DNA of 64,000 nt from Enterobacter chengduensis (GTDB lineage: Bacteria > Pseudomonadota > Gammaproteobacteria > Enterobacterales > Enterobacteriaceae): contig NZ_CP043318.1 of the NCBI RefSeq assembly GCF_001984825.2, positions 3,534,001 to 3,598,000 of the forward strand. Reading direction: 5' to 3'. The notes beneath the pieces were generated by a model, which saw only the letters and a program-made list of their open reading frames with translations, did not search any database and was not told where the DNA came from. Numbering within the stretch: position 1 is the first letter of the stretch; every line of letters begins with the position of its first letter. The translations under genes were made by a program, and so were the position numbers. This document shows positions 31,004 to 40,604 of the stretch, one piece after another.

Positions 31004-32397
31004 GATTTGGCTCCGGTGTCTTCCTGCGCGTTACCGCCCGCAGGTCTGTTTTTTGCGAAGACGTTGTACGCCACCAGCAGCGCGAACAGCGCCACAACCA
31101 GCCCGGTGATGGCAAGCGGCGACAGGAAGCGCGCGAGGTTGCCGAGCACAATCCCAACCGCGCCGAAGTCGGCGTCCGAGAAGGTGGTGTTGGCAAAGCC
31201 AATGGCGCCCAGCACCGGCAGCAGCAGAACGGGCAGGAAGGTGATCAGCAGGCCGTTAGCAAAGGCGCCAATCATGGCCCCGCGACGCCCGCCGGTGGCG
31301 TTACCGAACACGCCCGCCGTTGCGCCGGTGAAGAAGTGCGGCACCACGCCCGGGAGGATCAGCACCCAGCTAAACTGGCCGCAGATGAACAGCCCCACAA
31401 TTCCGCCGAGGAAGCTGAACAGGAAGCCAATCAGCACCGCGTTTGGCGCATACGGATACACCACCGGGCAGTCCAGCGCGGGGCGCGCATTGGGCACCAG
31501 CTTTTCCGAAAAGCCGGTAAAGGCCGGAACGATTTCTGCCAGAATCAGGCGCACGCCCTGCAGGATGATGAAGACGCCTGCCGCGAAGGTGATCGCCATG
31601 ATGATGGCGTAAACCAGGTAGTTCTGGCCGCCGCTGAAGGTGGCTTCAACGTACTCGCGCCCGGCGCTCACCGCCATGATCAGGTAGATAATCATCATGG
31701 TCAGGGAGATGGAGATCGAGCTGTCGCGCAGGAAGCTCAGGTTCTTCGGCAGGTTCATCTCTTCCGTTGAGCGGGATCCTTTGCCGACCTTGCTGCCAAT
31801 CCAGCCGGACAGCACGTAGCCCAGCGTGCCAAAGTGGCCGAAGGCAATTTCATCGTTGCCGGTAATGCGCTTCATGTAGCGTTGCGCAATCGCCGGGAAG
31901 AAGGCCATGATCAGGCCGAGGATCAGCGAGCCGGTAAAGACCAGCCCCACGCCCTCAAAGCCCGCGACCGTCAGGATCACGCCAATCATGCACGCCATGT
32001 AAAACGTGTGGTGCCCGGTGAGGAAGATGTACTTCAGGCGGGTAAAGCGCGCGACGATAATATTCGCCACCATCCCGAAGGCCATAATCAGCGCGGTCGC
32101 TGCACCGTATTTTTCCAGCGCTATCGACACAATCGCTTCATTGTTTGGAATAATGCCCTGGATCGTAAAGGCGTGCTCAAACATGCCGCCCAAAGGATTT
32201 AACGACCCCACCAGCACCGTGGCGCCGCCGCCCAGCACAATAAAGCCGAGAATGGTTTTAATGGTCCCTTTCACCACGTCCGAAAAGGCTTTTTTCTGCG
32301 CAACCAGACCAATAAGCGCAATTAAACCGACCAGCACCGAAGGGACTTTTAAAATATCAACAACGAAATTCAGCGTTTCAAGGATAAACATATCCAC
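31000..32397 (-). CDS. PTS EIIC, ascorbate (UlaA/SgaT) type
   Basis: This 465-residue membrane permease of the AG superfamily has about eleven helices. The GTIKTILGFIVLGGGA and FLTGHHTFYMACM segments correspond to the UlaA substrate-site regions. It translocates and presents the sugar for phosphorylation by the separately encoded EIIB. Unlike UlaA itself, it is linked to transketolase genes and not to an ulaD/E/F-type L-ascorbate set, so the ascorbate label is only a family name. Fifteen bases separate it from EIIB. Confidence 0.9.
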   Translation of the reverse strand: MDMFILETLNFVVDILKVPSVLVGLIALIGLVAQKKAFSDVVKGTIKTILGFIVLGGGATVLVGSLNPLGGMFEHAFTIQGIIPNNEAIVSIALEKYGAATALIMAFGMVANIIVARFTRLKYIFLTGHHTFYMACMIGVILTVAGFEGVGLVFTGSLILGLIMAFFPAIAQRYMKRITGNDEIAFGHFGTLGYVLSGWIGSKVGKGSRSTEEMNLPKNLSFLRDSSISISLTMMIIYLIMAVSAGREYVEATFSGGQNYLVYAIIMAITFAAGVFIILQGVRLILAEIVPAFTGFSEKLVPNARPALDCPVVYPYAPNAVLIGFLFSFLGGIVGLFICGQFSWVLILPGVVPHFFTGATAGVFGNATGGRRGAMIGAFANGLLITFLPVLLLPVLGAIGFANTTFSDADFGAVGIVLGNLARFLSPLAITGLVVALFALLVAYNVFAKNRPAGGNAQEDTGAKS

Positions 32398-32412
32398 CTC
32401 GCCTTATCAGGG

Positions 32413-32685
32413 TTATTGTCTTTCGAACCAGGCGCGCAGCTGCGCTTCAAGCTCGTTGATGTCGATGATGTTGTTGATCACCACCAGCTGGCTTTCCGGG
32501 ACGCTGGCGCTGGCGGCAATGTCTTTAGCCATCACGAACAGATCGGCCGCGCCCGGCGTGGCTGAGGAGAGATCGGAATGTTCAACCTCAGCGTCAATCT
32601 CCAGCTTTTTCAGCACTTTTTTAATGTTCATTTCGACCATAAAACTGCTGCCCAGGCCGGAACCGCAAATAGCCATGATTTTCAT
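32413..32685 (-). CDS. PTS EIIB, ascorbate/lactose-like type
   Basis: This 90-residue phosphocarrier opens MKIMAICGSGLGSSFMVEM, so the phosphorylated cysteine is Cys7 in the P-loop-like CGSGLGSS. It accepts phosphate from the EIIA encoded upstream and passes it to the sugar bound by EIIC. Eighty bases separate it from the EIIA gene. The spacer contains no obvious terminator. Confidence 0.9.
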   Translation of the reverse strand: MKIMAICGSGLGSSFMVEMNIKKVLKKLEIDAEVEHSDLSSATPGAADLFVMAKDIAASASVPESQLVVINNIIDINELEAQLRAWFERQ

Positions 32686-32765
32686 TGTTGTCCCCTTATT
32701 TTGAGTAGAGTACGCCCCATCACGCCGACGCGTAATGTTGTGAATAATCGGATTAAAGAATTAAA

Positions 32766-33209
32766 TCAGAAGCGGTCAATAATCGTTTTAATTTCCTCCA
32801 GGGTATTCGCCTGATGCAGTTTTTCCATATCTTCGTCGCTGGAAAATAATTCAGCCAGCGATGAGATCATCTCGATATGGCTATTTTTGTCGGGCGCCGC
32901 GAGCATAATAATGACGTCGACAGGGTCAAACTCACCGGCACCAAACGAGACGCCCTGCTTTAGTTTTAATAACGACAGCCCCAGTCCTTTGGCACCTTCC
33001 TCCGGCCGCGCGTGCGGCATGGCTAGCCCTGGTGCCAGCACATAATAGGGTCCTAACGCGTGGTGCTGCTGGATGATGGCCGTGACGTATTCAGGCTCAA
33101 TCACCTGCAAATCCAAAAGCGGCTGCGCGCAGAGTTCCAGCGCCTGCGGCCAGTCTTCCACGCTCTCCTGCAGCGTGATGGTTGTATCATATATCCATTT
33201 TTTGAGCAC
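32766..33209 (-). CDS. PTS EIIA, mannitol/fructose (PTS_EIIA type 2) fold
   Basis: This 147-residue phosphotransferase protein has its phosphoacceptor histidine at His66 in LAMPHARPEEGA, with the supporting His50 upstream. It receives phosphate from HPr. The start is a GTG at 33207-33209, placed by a GGGAG ribosome site six bases upstream; there is no better ATG. It is the first gene of the minus-strand operon EIIA-EIIB-EIIC-transketolase N-C, which runs from a control region carrying CRP-like and LacI-like sites. Confidence 0.9.
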   Translation of the reverse strand: MLKKWIYDTTITLQESVEDWPQALELCAQPLLDLQVIEPEYVTAIIQQHHALGPYYVLAPGLAMPHARPEEGAKGLGLSLLKLKQGVSFGAGEFDPVDVIIMLAAPDKNSHIEMISSLAELFSSDEDMEKLHQANTLEEIKTIIDRF

Positions 33210-33269
33210 TTTTCACTCCCGCGACACGCTTAAGATGAGCAAACTTTATTCAACGCATCGATAATTGAC

Positions 33270-33285
33270 TGCGATCGCGATCACA
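33270..33285. promoter_or_regulatory. CRP-like site in the PTS/LacI divergent region
   Basis: TGCGATCGCGATCACA matches TGTGA-N6-TCACA at nine of ten core bases. It is centred about 68 bases before the EIIA start codon and about 30 bases upstream of an AATAAAGT -10-like stretch on the minus strand. That position suits class II activation of the PTS operon. Confidence 0.7.
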
Positions 33286-33286
33286 A

Positions 33287-33300
33287 AGATAGCGCTACCA
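33287..33300. promoter_or_regulatory. LacI-family operator candidate 1
   Basis: AGATAGCGCTACCA matches the perfect operator at 33321 in twelve of fourteen bases. It abuts the CRP-like site. The two centres lie 34 bases apart. Confidence 0.62.
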
Positions 33301-33320
33301 ATGCTTAACATGCAGAAATG

Positions 33321-33334
33321 TGATAGCGCTATCA
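33321..33334. promoter_or_regulatory. LacI-family operator candidate 2 (perfect palindrome)
   Basis: TGATAGCGCTATCA is a perfect 14-base palindrome with a GC centre, the usual form of LacI-family operators. It lies between the divergent EIIA and LacI-family genes, 110 bases from the regulator's ATG. A TATACT at 33383-33388 is a possible -10 for the regulator. Confidence 0.72.
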
Positions 33335-33443
33335 AATTGCAATCACGGTGCTAAATCACAGCAAAAAAAGGGATTTAAGGCGTATACTGCCTGTCACGTG
33401 AAGCGAAGGAAAAGAAGAACGCGTCTGGTCAGCAGGAAGGTGT

Positions 33444-34463
33444 ATGTCTCTAACCCGAAAACGGCGCAGTACTGGTAAAGTGACACTCGCCGATGTCGCA
33501 CAGCTTGCCGGTGTGGGCACGATGACCGTGTCCCGTGCACTCCGCACCCCCGAACAGGTTTCCGATAAACTACGTGAAAAAATTGACGCTGCCGTACAGG
33601 AGCTGGGCTATATGCCTAATCTTGCCGCCAGCGCGCTGGCCTCGGCCTCGTCCTGGACGATAGCCATGGTCGTACCCAACCTCTCCGAAGCCGGCTGCTC
33701 GGAGATGTTCGCCGGGCTGCAGCAGGTGCTGCAGCCCGCCGGGTATCAGATCATGCTGGCAGAGTCCCAGCATCGCCTTGAGCAGGAGGAGAAATTGCTG
33801 GAGACGCTGCTGGCGTCGAACATTGCGGCCGCAATCCTGCTCAGCGTTGAACATACCGATACAGTTCGCCACTGGCTGAAAAATGCCTCTATTCCGGTAA
33901 TGGAGATGGGCGCCATGCGCGCCGATCCGATTGATATGAACATCGGCATTGATAACGTGGCGGCCATGTATGAGCTCACGGAAATGGTCATCAGGCGCGG
34001 CTATCAAAATATAGGCCTGCTGTGCGCCAACCAGGAGCAGTGGATTTTCCAGCAGCATCTTCAGGGCTGGTACAAAGCCATGCTTCGCCACCATATGTCG
34101 CCGAACCGGGTCATTAACGCGGCGATGCCGCCGAGCTTCTCAACCGGCGCGGCGCAGCTGCCTGAATTCCTGCTGGCGTGGCCGGAGCTGGATGCGCTGG
34201 TGTGCGTCTCCGACGAGCTGGCCTGCGGCGCGCTGTACGAGTGCCAGCGCAGGCGAATCAAGGTGCCGGACGATCTGGCTGTGGTTGGCTTTGGCGATAG
34301 CGACGTCAGCCGCGTCTGTCAGCCGCCGCTGACGACGATGGCGGTACCGCATCGTAAGATTGGCATTGAGGCCGGGAAAGCGCTGCTGGAGCGCCTGAAT
34401 GGCGGAGACTGGCGCGATCAAAAGCCCATCGCGTCCAGTCTGTGCGTGAGAGAGAGTTGCTGA
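33444..34463 (+). CDS. LacI/GalR-family transcriptional regulator of the PTS operon
   Basis: This 339-residue regulator has an N-terminal LacI helix-turn-helix (VTLADVAQLAGVGTMTVSRAL, residues about 13-33), hinge region YMPNLAASALAS and a periplasmic-binding-protein-like effector domain (GQ-rich SDELACGALYE, VPDDLAVVGFGDSD). Within the family the protein most resembles the gluconate/idonate-type GntR group. It is divergent from the PTS-transketolase operon and so is presumably its repressor. A GGAAGG ribosome site precedes the ATG. Only three bases separate its stop from the convergent yfcD stop, and no terminator lies between. Confidence 0.91.
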   Translation: MSLTRKRRSTGKVTLADVAQLAGVGTMTVSRALRTPEQVSDKLREKIDAAVQELGYMPNLAASALASASSWTIAMVVPNLSEAGCSEMFAGLQQVLQPAGYQIMLAESQHRLEQEEKLLETLLASNIAAAILLSVEHTDTVRHWLKNASIPVMEMGAMRADPIDMNIGIDNVAAMYELTEMVIRRGYQNIGLLCANQEQWIFQQHLQGWYKAMLRHHMSPNRVINAAMPPSFSTGAAQLPEFLLAWPELDALVCVSDELACGALYECQRRRIKVPDDLAVVGFGDSDVSRVCQPPLTTMAVPHRKIGIEAGKALLERLNGGDWRDQKPIASSLCVRESC

Positions 34464-34466
34464 AGC

Positions 34467-35021
34467 TTACTCCGCCTCTTCCTCTTTCTCTGATTTAGTC
34501 GATTCGTTTTTGGCGTTGCGGGTCATCCACAGCGCCAGCGCTTTTAAGGAATCCGGCGTGAACTCGTCGCAGCGCGCGGTAATCTCTTCCGGCGTCATCC
34601 AGCAGACTTCACTCACCTCTTCTTCCTGCAGGGCGAACGGGCCGTGCGAGACGCAGCTAAACAGCCCGCCCCAGACGCGGCAGTTTTCATCTTCGAAATA
34701 GAACTGCCCGTGCTCGGCAAACGGCACGCCGGCAATGCCTAACTCTTCTTCTGCTTCCCGACGCGCGGAATCCAGCAGCACTTCATCCGCCTGGACGACG
34801 CCGCCCGCGGTGGCATCCAGCATCCCCGGGAGAAAATCTTTGGTGTCCGTGCGGCGCTGAACCAGAATTTTTCCCATGCCGTCATGCACAACGATGTACG
34901 TTGCGCGATGGCGCAGACGCTCCGCGCGCATCTGTTCGCGGCTGGCCTGCGCGATCACTTCATTCTCTTCGCTGACAATGTCAACCCACTCTGTACTTGC
35001 CAAATGACTCTGCTCCACCAT
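34467..35021 (-). CDS. yfcD: Nudix hydrolase YfcD
   Basis: This 184-residue Nudix enzyme has its box beginning [20 protein letters not shown] and continuing ELGI, which fits GX5EX7REUXEEXGU. It hydrolyses a nucleoside-diphosphate-linked compound that has not been established for this subfamily, which is related in fold to isopentenyl-diphosphate isomerase. A lysine/glutamate-rich C-terminal tail (KSEKEEEAE) is present. The gene resumes E. coli gene order after the accessory block. Confidence 0.93.
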   Translation of the reverse strand: MVEQSHLASTEWVDIVSEENEVIAQASREQMRAERLRHRATYIVVHDGMGKILVQRRTDTKDFLPGMLDATAGGVVQADEVLLDSARREAEEELGIAGVPFAEHGQFYFEDENCRVWGGLFSCVSHGPFALQEEEVSEVCWMTPEEITARCDEFTPDSLKALALWMTRNAKNESTKSEKEEEAE

Positions 35022-35076
35022 CGGGAAACCTTCTCTTCTAAGCGCTCTTTCGGCGCGTTTGCAGTTGTGGTGTAAC

Positions 35077-35628
35077 TTACGGATTAATCGCTATCTGCGC
35101 AATAACTTGCTGATCATTAAGTGCGATAACGCTCAGGGTATTTCCATCCAGCATGCCGTAGCTCGCAGGATATCCGCCTTTCGGCATACTGACAGAGCCC
35201 GGATTAAAGTGATAAATCTCACCGCGTTTTTCCGCAACCGGAATATGAGTATGACCGTAAACCAGGACATCGCCAGCCGCGAGGGGCGGGAGATTATCGG
35301 GGCTAAAAAGATGCCCGTGGGTCAGAAACAGGCGGTGTTGTTCGAGCAGCACCTGTTGCCACGGTGCGGTAAGGGGAAAATGCAGCAGCATCTGGTCCAC
35401 CTCGCTGTCGCAGTTGCCGCGAACGGCGATAATGCGCGAGGCAAGCGGGTTAAGCTTTTCCGCCACCTGCGCAGGCGCGTAGCCCTCCGGCAGCGCGTTG
35501 CGCGGGCCATGATTGAGCACATCTCCCAGAATAATCAGCCACCGCGCGCCGCTTTGTGCAAACAGGGAGAGGACGCGCTCGGTCGCGGGCAGCGATCCAT
35601 GGATATCCGACGCGAACATCAGTTTCAT
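35077..35628 (-). CDS. yfcE: Metallophosphodiesterase YfcE
   Basis: This 183-residue calcineurin-like enzyme has the motifs [25 protein letters not shown] and [17 protein letters not shown], which supply the binuclear metal site. E. coli YfcE is a cytoplasmic phosphodiesterase active on model substrates; its natural substrate is unclear. The length equals E. coli. Confidence 0.95.
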   Translation of the reverse strand: MKLMFASDIHGSLPATERVLSLFAQSGARWLIILGDVLNHGPRNALPEGYAPAQVAEKLNPLASRIIAVRGNCDSEVDQMLLHFPLTAPWQQVLLEQHRLFLTHGHLFSPDNLPPLAAGDVLVYGHTHIPVAEKRGEIYHFNPGSVSMPKGGYPASYGMLDGNTLSVIALNDQQVIAQIAINP

Positions 35629-35684
35629 CAGTCACTCCTTGGGAAAACAGACTGCCCCCATGATACCTGAAGCGTCAGGGCTTA

Positions 35685-36407
<723 letters not shown>

Positions 36408-36468
36408 TTACAACAACCACCTATACTCATTTTCATGGCACCCCTCTTCGCATGGACAGGAGTTGAGA

Positions 36469-37098
36469 ATGATCGACCTTTATTATGCCCCAACCCCAAA
36501 CGGCCATAAGATCACCCTCTTTCTTGAAGAAGCCGAGCTGGATTACAGGATCATTCGCGTGGATATCAGCAAAGGCGAACAGTTCAGCCCTCTCTTTCTG
36601 GCTATCTCGCCGAATAATAAAATTCCGGCCATTATTGATAACCAGCCGGCGGACGGAGGCAGACCGCTGAGCCTGTTTGAATCCGGGGAAATTTTGCTCT
36701 ACCTGGCGGAAAAAACCGGCAAGCTGCTGAGCGGCGAACTGCGCGAGCGTCACCATACCCTGCAGTGGCTTTTCTGGCAGGCGAGCGGGCTGGGCCCCAT
36801 GCTGGGGCAAAATCATCACTTTACCGCCTACGCCCCGCAGCCTATTCCATACGCGATAGAGCGCTATCAGGTCGAGACTCAGCGGCTCTATGACGTTCTG
36901 AATCGTCGACTGGAGAAAACGCCGTGGCTCGGGGGCGATCACTACAGCATTGCCGATATCGCCTGCTGGCCGTGGGTGAATACGCATGAAAAACACCGAA
37001 TTGACTTAACCTCTTACCCGGCGGTGAACAACTGGTTTGAGCGCATCCGGACCCGCCCGGCCACCGAGCGGGCGATGCAAAAAATCCAGCAAATTTAG
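36469..37098 (+). CDS. yfcG: Disulfide-bond oxidoreductase YfcG (GST family)
   Basis: This 209-residue protein of the nu-class GST/YghU-YfcG group has motifs MIDLYYAPTPNGHKI, NNKIPAIIDNQ, ESGEILLYLAE and DIACWPWV. In E. coli YfcG binds glutathione disulfide and has disulfide-bond reductase activity. The ATG at 36469 follows AGGAG by six bases; an in-frame TTG two codons upstream is not needed. The C terminus (KIQQI) is shorter than the E. coli tail. Confidence 0.93.
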   Translation: MIDLYYAPTPNGHKITLFLEEAELDYRIIRVDISKGEQFSPLFLAISPNNKIPAIIDNQPADGGRPLSLFESGEILLYLAEKTGKLLSGELRERHHTLQWLFWQASGLGPMLGQNHHFTAYAPQPIPYAIERYQVETQRLYDVLNRRLEKTPWLGGDHYSIADIACWPWVNTHEKHRIDLTSYPAVNNWFERIRTRPATERAMQKIQQI

Positions 37099-37173
37099 CC
37101 CCCTATGAGGCTGGGTGCCTGCGAACCTCTCATGTATGATGAGCAGGAAATACTGACACGGAGAAGACCTGCA

Positions 37174-37542
37174 ATGTCACAGCCAGACGCCATTATTCGT
37201 ATAAAAAATTTACGCCTGCGTACCTTCATCGGTATCAAAGAGGAAGAGATCGCTAACCGCCAGGATATTGTCATTAACGTGGTGATCCACTACCCCGCAG
37301 ACAAAGCGCGGGCCAGCGAAGACATCAACGACGCGCTGAACTACCGCACAATCACCAAAAACATTATCCAGTTTGTGGAAAATAACCGCTTCTCTCTGCT
37401 GGAAAAATTAACTCAGGATGTGCTCGATATCGCACGCGAACATCACTGGGTCACTTATGCTGAAGTTGAGATCGATAAACTTCACGCCCTGCGCTACGCC
37501 GATTCCGTCTCCATGACGCTAAGCTGGCGGCGCCAGGCGTAA
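37174..37542 (+). CDS. folX: Dihydroneopterin triphosphate 2'-epimerase
   Basis: This 122-residue tunnelling-fold enzyme, a paralogue of FolB, has motifs [30 protein letters not shown] and [11 protein letters not shown]. It epimerises dihydroneopterin triphosphate to the monapterin form used in tetrahydromonapterin synthesis. The start MSQPDAII matches the family; the longer frame upstream is untranslated leader. It lies 13 bases before yfcH. Confidence 0.95.
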   Translation: MSQPDAIIRIKNLRLRTFIGIKEEEIANRQDIVINVVIHYPADKARASEDINDALNYRTITKNIIQFVENNRFSLLEKLTQDVLDIAREHHWVTYAEVEIDKLHALRYADSVSMTLSWRRQA

Positions 37543-37555
37543 ACCTGGAGGTTGT

Positions 37556-38449
37556 ATGAAGATTTTGCTGACCGGCGGTACGGGCCTGATTGGTCGTCAC
37601 CTTATTGCGCGTCTGCAGGCCCTGCATCACGACATTACCGTGGTCACGCGCAGCCCGGAGAAAGCGCGTCAGGTGCTGGGGGCCGGTGTCGATATCTGGA
37701 AAAATCTGGCCGAGCAGCAAAATCTGGACGGTTTTGACGCCGTCATTAACCTCGCGGGTGAACCCATCGCCGACAAGCGCTGGACGGAAGAGCAAAAACA
37801 GCTGTTATGCAGCAGCCGGTGGAACATTACCGAAAAGCTGGTCGAGCTGATCCGCAACAGCCACACGCCGCCTTCGGTGCTGATTTCCGGGTCAGCCGTG
37901 GGCTATTACGGCGATCTCGGCGAGGTGGTGGTGACCGAGGAAGAGCCGCCCCATAACGAATTTACCCATAAGCTCTGCGCCGAATGGGAGCGCATCGCCT
38001 GTCGTGCCCAGAGCGATAACACCCGCGTCTGCCTGCTGCGGACCGGTGTGGTGCTCGCGCCGAAAGGCGGCATCCTGGGCAAAATGCTTCCGCCGTTTAA
38101 GCTGGGACTCGGCGGCCCCATTGGCAACGGCCGTCAGTATCTGGCCTGGATCCATATCGACGATATGGTCAACGGCATCCTCTGGCTGCTGGATAACGAT
38201 CTGCGCGGGCCGTTTAACATGGTTGCGCCCTATCCGGTGCGTAATGAACAGTTTGCTCATGCCCTGGGACGTGCTCTGCACCGCCCGGCGATATTACGCG
38301 TGCCCGCCACGGTGATTCGCCTGATGATGGGCGAAGCATCCGTGCTGGTATTAGGCGGCCAACGGGCGCTCCCCAAACGGCTTGAAGCGGCCGGGTTTGC
38401 GTTCCGCTGGTATGAATTAGAAGAGGCGCTGGGGGATGTGGTGCGGTGA
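37556..38449 (+). CDS. yfcH: SDR39U1-type epimerase-like protein YfcH
   Basis: This 297-residue extended short-chain dehydrogenase/reductase has the nucleotide-binding motif [11 protein letters not shown] at its N terminus and the YfcH-type signatures [22 protein letters not shown] and a C-terminal DUF1731 segment ([13 protein letters not shown]). The biochemical substrate is unknown. A GGAGG ribosome site precedes the ATG. It is coupled to folX by proximity. Confidence 0.93.
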   Translation: MKILLTGGTGLIGRHLIARLQALHHDITVVTRSPEKARQVLGAGVDIWKNLAEQQNLDGFDAVINLAGEPIADKRWTEEQKQLLCSSRWNITEKLVELIRNSHTPPSVLISGSAVGYYGDLGEVVVTEEEPPHNEFTHKLCAEWERIACRAQSDNTRVCLLRTGVVLAPKGGILGKMLPPFKLGLGGPIGNGRQYLAWIHIDDMVNGILWLLDNDLRGPFNMVAPYPVRNEQFAHALGRALHRPAILRVPATVIRLMMGEASVLVLGGQRALPKRLEAAGFAFRWYELEEALGDVVR

Positions 38450-38469
38450 ATATGGTACAGTGACAGGCC

Positions 38470-39003
38470 ATGTTCCGAAGAAATGGCGTAACAATGGCTA
38501 CCCTCACCACTCCCCGGCTTCTCCTCACCCCTTTCGAACCCACCGACTGGGCCTTCTTCCGCTCGCTGCGTGAGGATCGCCGCATCATGCGCTACATGGC
38601 CGCCATCGCGCCGGAAAAAGAGACCCGACGCGTGTTTGCCGCGCGCCTGATGGCCGAGCATGTTTTCGTGATCCGTTTTCGGGATGAGGAGACACCGCTT
38701 GGCGATATCGGGCTGCAAATCAGCCCTGAGAATCGTGAAGAGGCCGATATCGGCTATACGGTGGTGCCAGCCGCGCAGGGAAAAGGTATCGCCAGCGAGG
38801 CGCTGCGCGCGGTGTGCGATTACGCGTTTAACCAGACCGGCGTGAAGGCGATTAACGCGTACGTGCTGGCGGACAACGGTGGGTCGGTGCGGGTGCTGGA
38901 GAAGGCGGGGTTTGTGCGCACGCAGGTGCTGGAAAAGGCATATGAGATTGACGGCGTGCGTTACGACGACTGGGTGTATCGGCTGGAGTGTGGTGCGGCT
39001 TGA
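38470..39003 (+). CDS. GNAT-family N-acetyltransferase (RimJ/RimL-like)
   Basis: This 177-residue protein has strand LTTPRLLLTPFEPTDW and the acetyl-CoA loop VVPAAQGKGIASEALRAV, typical of RimJ/RimL-type acetyltransferases that modify protein or small-molecule amines. It has no counterpart at this place in E. coli K-12. The start may be the ATG at 38470 or at 38494 (MATLTTPRLL); neither has a strong ribosome site. The last codons and the TGA stop coincide with the left end of a repeated palindromic element. Confidence 0.82.
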   Translation: MFRRNGVTMATLTTPRLLLTPFEPTDWAFFRSLREDRRIMRYMAAIAPEKETRRVFAARLMAEHVFVIRFRDEETPLGDIGLQISPENREEADIGYTVVPAAQGKGIASEALRAVCDYAFNQTGVKAINAYVLADNGGSVRVLEKAGFVRTQVLEKAYEIDGVRYDDWVYRLECGAA

Positions 39004-39038
39004 TGCCCTCACCCCGGCCCTCTCCCACGGGGAGAGGG
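38992..39038. repeat. Palindromic intergenic repeat, copy 2 of 4
   Basis: GGTGCGG-CTTGATGCCCTCACCCC with the inverted repeat CTCTCCC / GGGAGAG. Nearly identical to the copy at 2232. It begins inside the last codons of the GNAT gene and supplies its stop. Confidence 0.8.
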
Positions 39039-39052
39039 AGAACACCCAGCCA

Positions 39053-39084
39053 GTAGGCCCGGTAAGCGCAGCGCCACCGGGCGA
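39053..39084. repeat. REP element between the GNAT gene and hisP
   Basis: GTAGGCCCGGTAAGCGCAGC...GCCACCGGGCGA, an enterobacterial REP unit, immediately after the second repeat type. The two elements form a composite found again at 59002-59085. Confidence 0.85.
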
Positions 39085-39105
39085 TTAGGCGGCACCGCGG
39101 CCTAC

Positions 39106-39882
39106 CTACTTCAACGATCCCTTAAGGAACTGCTGCAAGCGCGGGCTTTGCGGATTCGCCAGGACCTCGTCCGGATGGCCCTGCTCTTCAATTTTCCCCT
39201 GATGCAGGAAAATCACGTGATTCGAGACGTTGCGGGCGAAGCCCATCTCGTGCGTCACCACCACCATCGTTTTGCCCTCTTCGGCCAGCTTCTGCATAAT
39301 GCGCAGCACTTCGCCAACGAGTTCCGGGTCGAGCGCGGAGGTCGGTTCGTCGAACAAAAGCACCTCGGGTTCCATCGCCAGCGCGCGCGCGATGGAGACA
39401 CGCTGCTGCTGGCCGCCGGAGAGGTGCACCGGGTATTTTATCTGCTGGCGCTCGTCGATACCCACTTTCGCCAGGTATTTCACCGCGCGCTCGCGGGCTT
39501 CCTGCTTGCTCAGGCCCAGCACCTGAATCGGCGCTTCCATCACGTTCTCCAGCACCGTCATGTGGCTCCAGAGGTTGAAGTGCTGGAACACCATCGTCAG
39601 ACGCGTGCGCAGCAGGCGCAGCTGATGCTTATCCGCGACCTTCAGCTGGCCGTCTTTGTCACGGACCAGGTTAATATTCTGCCCGCTCACCACAATCGAG
39701 CCTTCGCTCGGCTTTTCGAGGAAGTTAATGCAGCGCAGGAAGGTACTTTTACCCGAGCCGGATGAGCCGATGATACTGATTACGTCGCCTGCGTTAGCCT
39801 GCAGCGACACCCCTTTCAGCACTTCATGTTCGCCGTAGCGTTTGTGCAAATCAATAACGTTTAATTTGTTCTCAGCCATCAT
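39106..39882 (-). CDS. hisP: Histidine/lysine-arginine-ornithine ABC transporter ATPase HisP
   Basis: This 258-residue ATPase has Walker [10 protein letters not shown] (about residues 39-47), Q-loop VFQHFNLW, signature LSGGQQQR, Walker [12 protein letters not shown] and the H-loop VVTHEMGF. It works as a homodimer on the cytoplasmic face of HisQM. Two start ATGs are adjacent (MMAENK). The gene is last in hisJQMP and is followed by a REP and a palindromic repeat. Confidence 0.98.
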   Translation of the reverse strand: MMAENKLNVIDLHKRYGEHEVLKGVSLQANAGDVISIIGSSGSGKSTFLRCINFLEKPSEGSIVVSGQNINLVRDKDGQLKVADKHQLRLLRTRLTMVFQHFNLWSHMTVLENVMEAPIQVLGLSKQEARERAVKYLAKVGIDERQQIKYPVHLSGGQQQRVSIARALAMEPEVLLFDEPTSALDPELVGEVLRIMQKLAEEGKTMVVVTHEMGFARNVSNHVIFLHQGKIEEQGHPDEVLANPQSPRLQQFLKGSLK

Positions 39883-39887
39883 CTTTC

Positions 39888-40604
39888 TCAGTGCGTCGAA
39901 GAGGGTTTTATATGCTGCAACCAGCGTTTTTCAGCCTTACGGAACAGGCTAATCAATACATAAGAGATAATTAAGTAGAGCACCGCCGCAATGCCAAACG
40001 CGGTAAACGGCTGATAGGTCGCGGAGTTAATATCGCGCGCGATTTTGAGCAGATCCGGCACCGTCGCGGTAAAGGCAAGCGCGGTGGAGTGCAGCATCAA
40101 AATCACTTCGTTACTGTACGCCGGTAAGGCGATGCGCAGCGCCGACGGCAGAATAATGCAGCGGTAAAGCTTCACGGAGGAAAAACCGTACGCCCGCGCC
40201 GCTTCAATTTCACCGTAAGGCACAGAGCGAATGGCCCCGGCGAAAATCTCGGTAGTGTAGGCGCAGGTATTGAGCGTTAAGGCCAGCACCGTACAGTTGA
40301 GGCCACTGCGGAAGAACGCGTTCAGCATCTCGGTGCCTTTTACGATCTCAAGCGTGTACATCCCCGAATAGAACACCAGCAGCTGCACGTACAGCGGCGT
40401 ACCGCGAAACACGTAGGTAAACAGCCAGATCGGGAACTGGATAAGTTTATTGTTCGACACGCGGCCAATGGCGAGAAACACCGCCAGAATACCGCCCATC
40501 ACCACGGAGGAGATCAGCAGCCAGAGCGTGATCGCAACGCCTGTAAAGCGGTAGCCGTCCGTCCACAGCAGCGATTTCCAGTATTCCTGAATAATCTCAA
40601 TCAC
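39888..40604 (-). CDS. hisM: Histidine ABC transporter permease HisM
   Basis: This 238-residue inner-membrane permease has five helices and the ATPase-contact EAA loop [22 protein letters not shown]. It forms the pore with HisQ for substrates delivered by HisJ or ArgT. The start overlaps hisQ by four bases and the stop is five bases before hisP. Confidence 0.98.
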   Translation of the reverse strand: MIEIIQEYWKSLLWTDGYRFTGVAITLWLLISSVVMGGILAVFLAIGRVSNNKLIQFPIWLFTYVFRGTPLYVQLLVFYSGMYTLEIVKGTEMLNAFFRSGLNCTVLALTLNTCAYTTEIFAGAIRSVPYGEIEAARAYGFSSVKLYRCIILPSALRIALPAYSNEVILMLHSTALAFTATVPDLLKIARDINSATYQPFTAFGIAAVLYLIISYVLISLFRKAEKRWLQHIKPSSTH

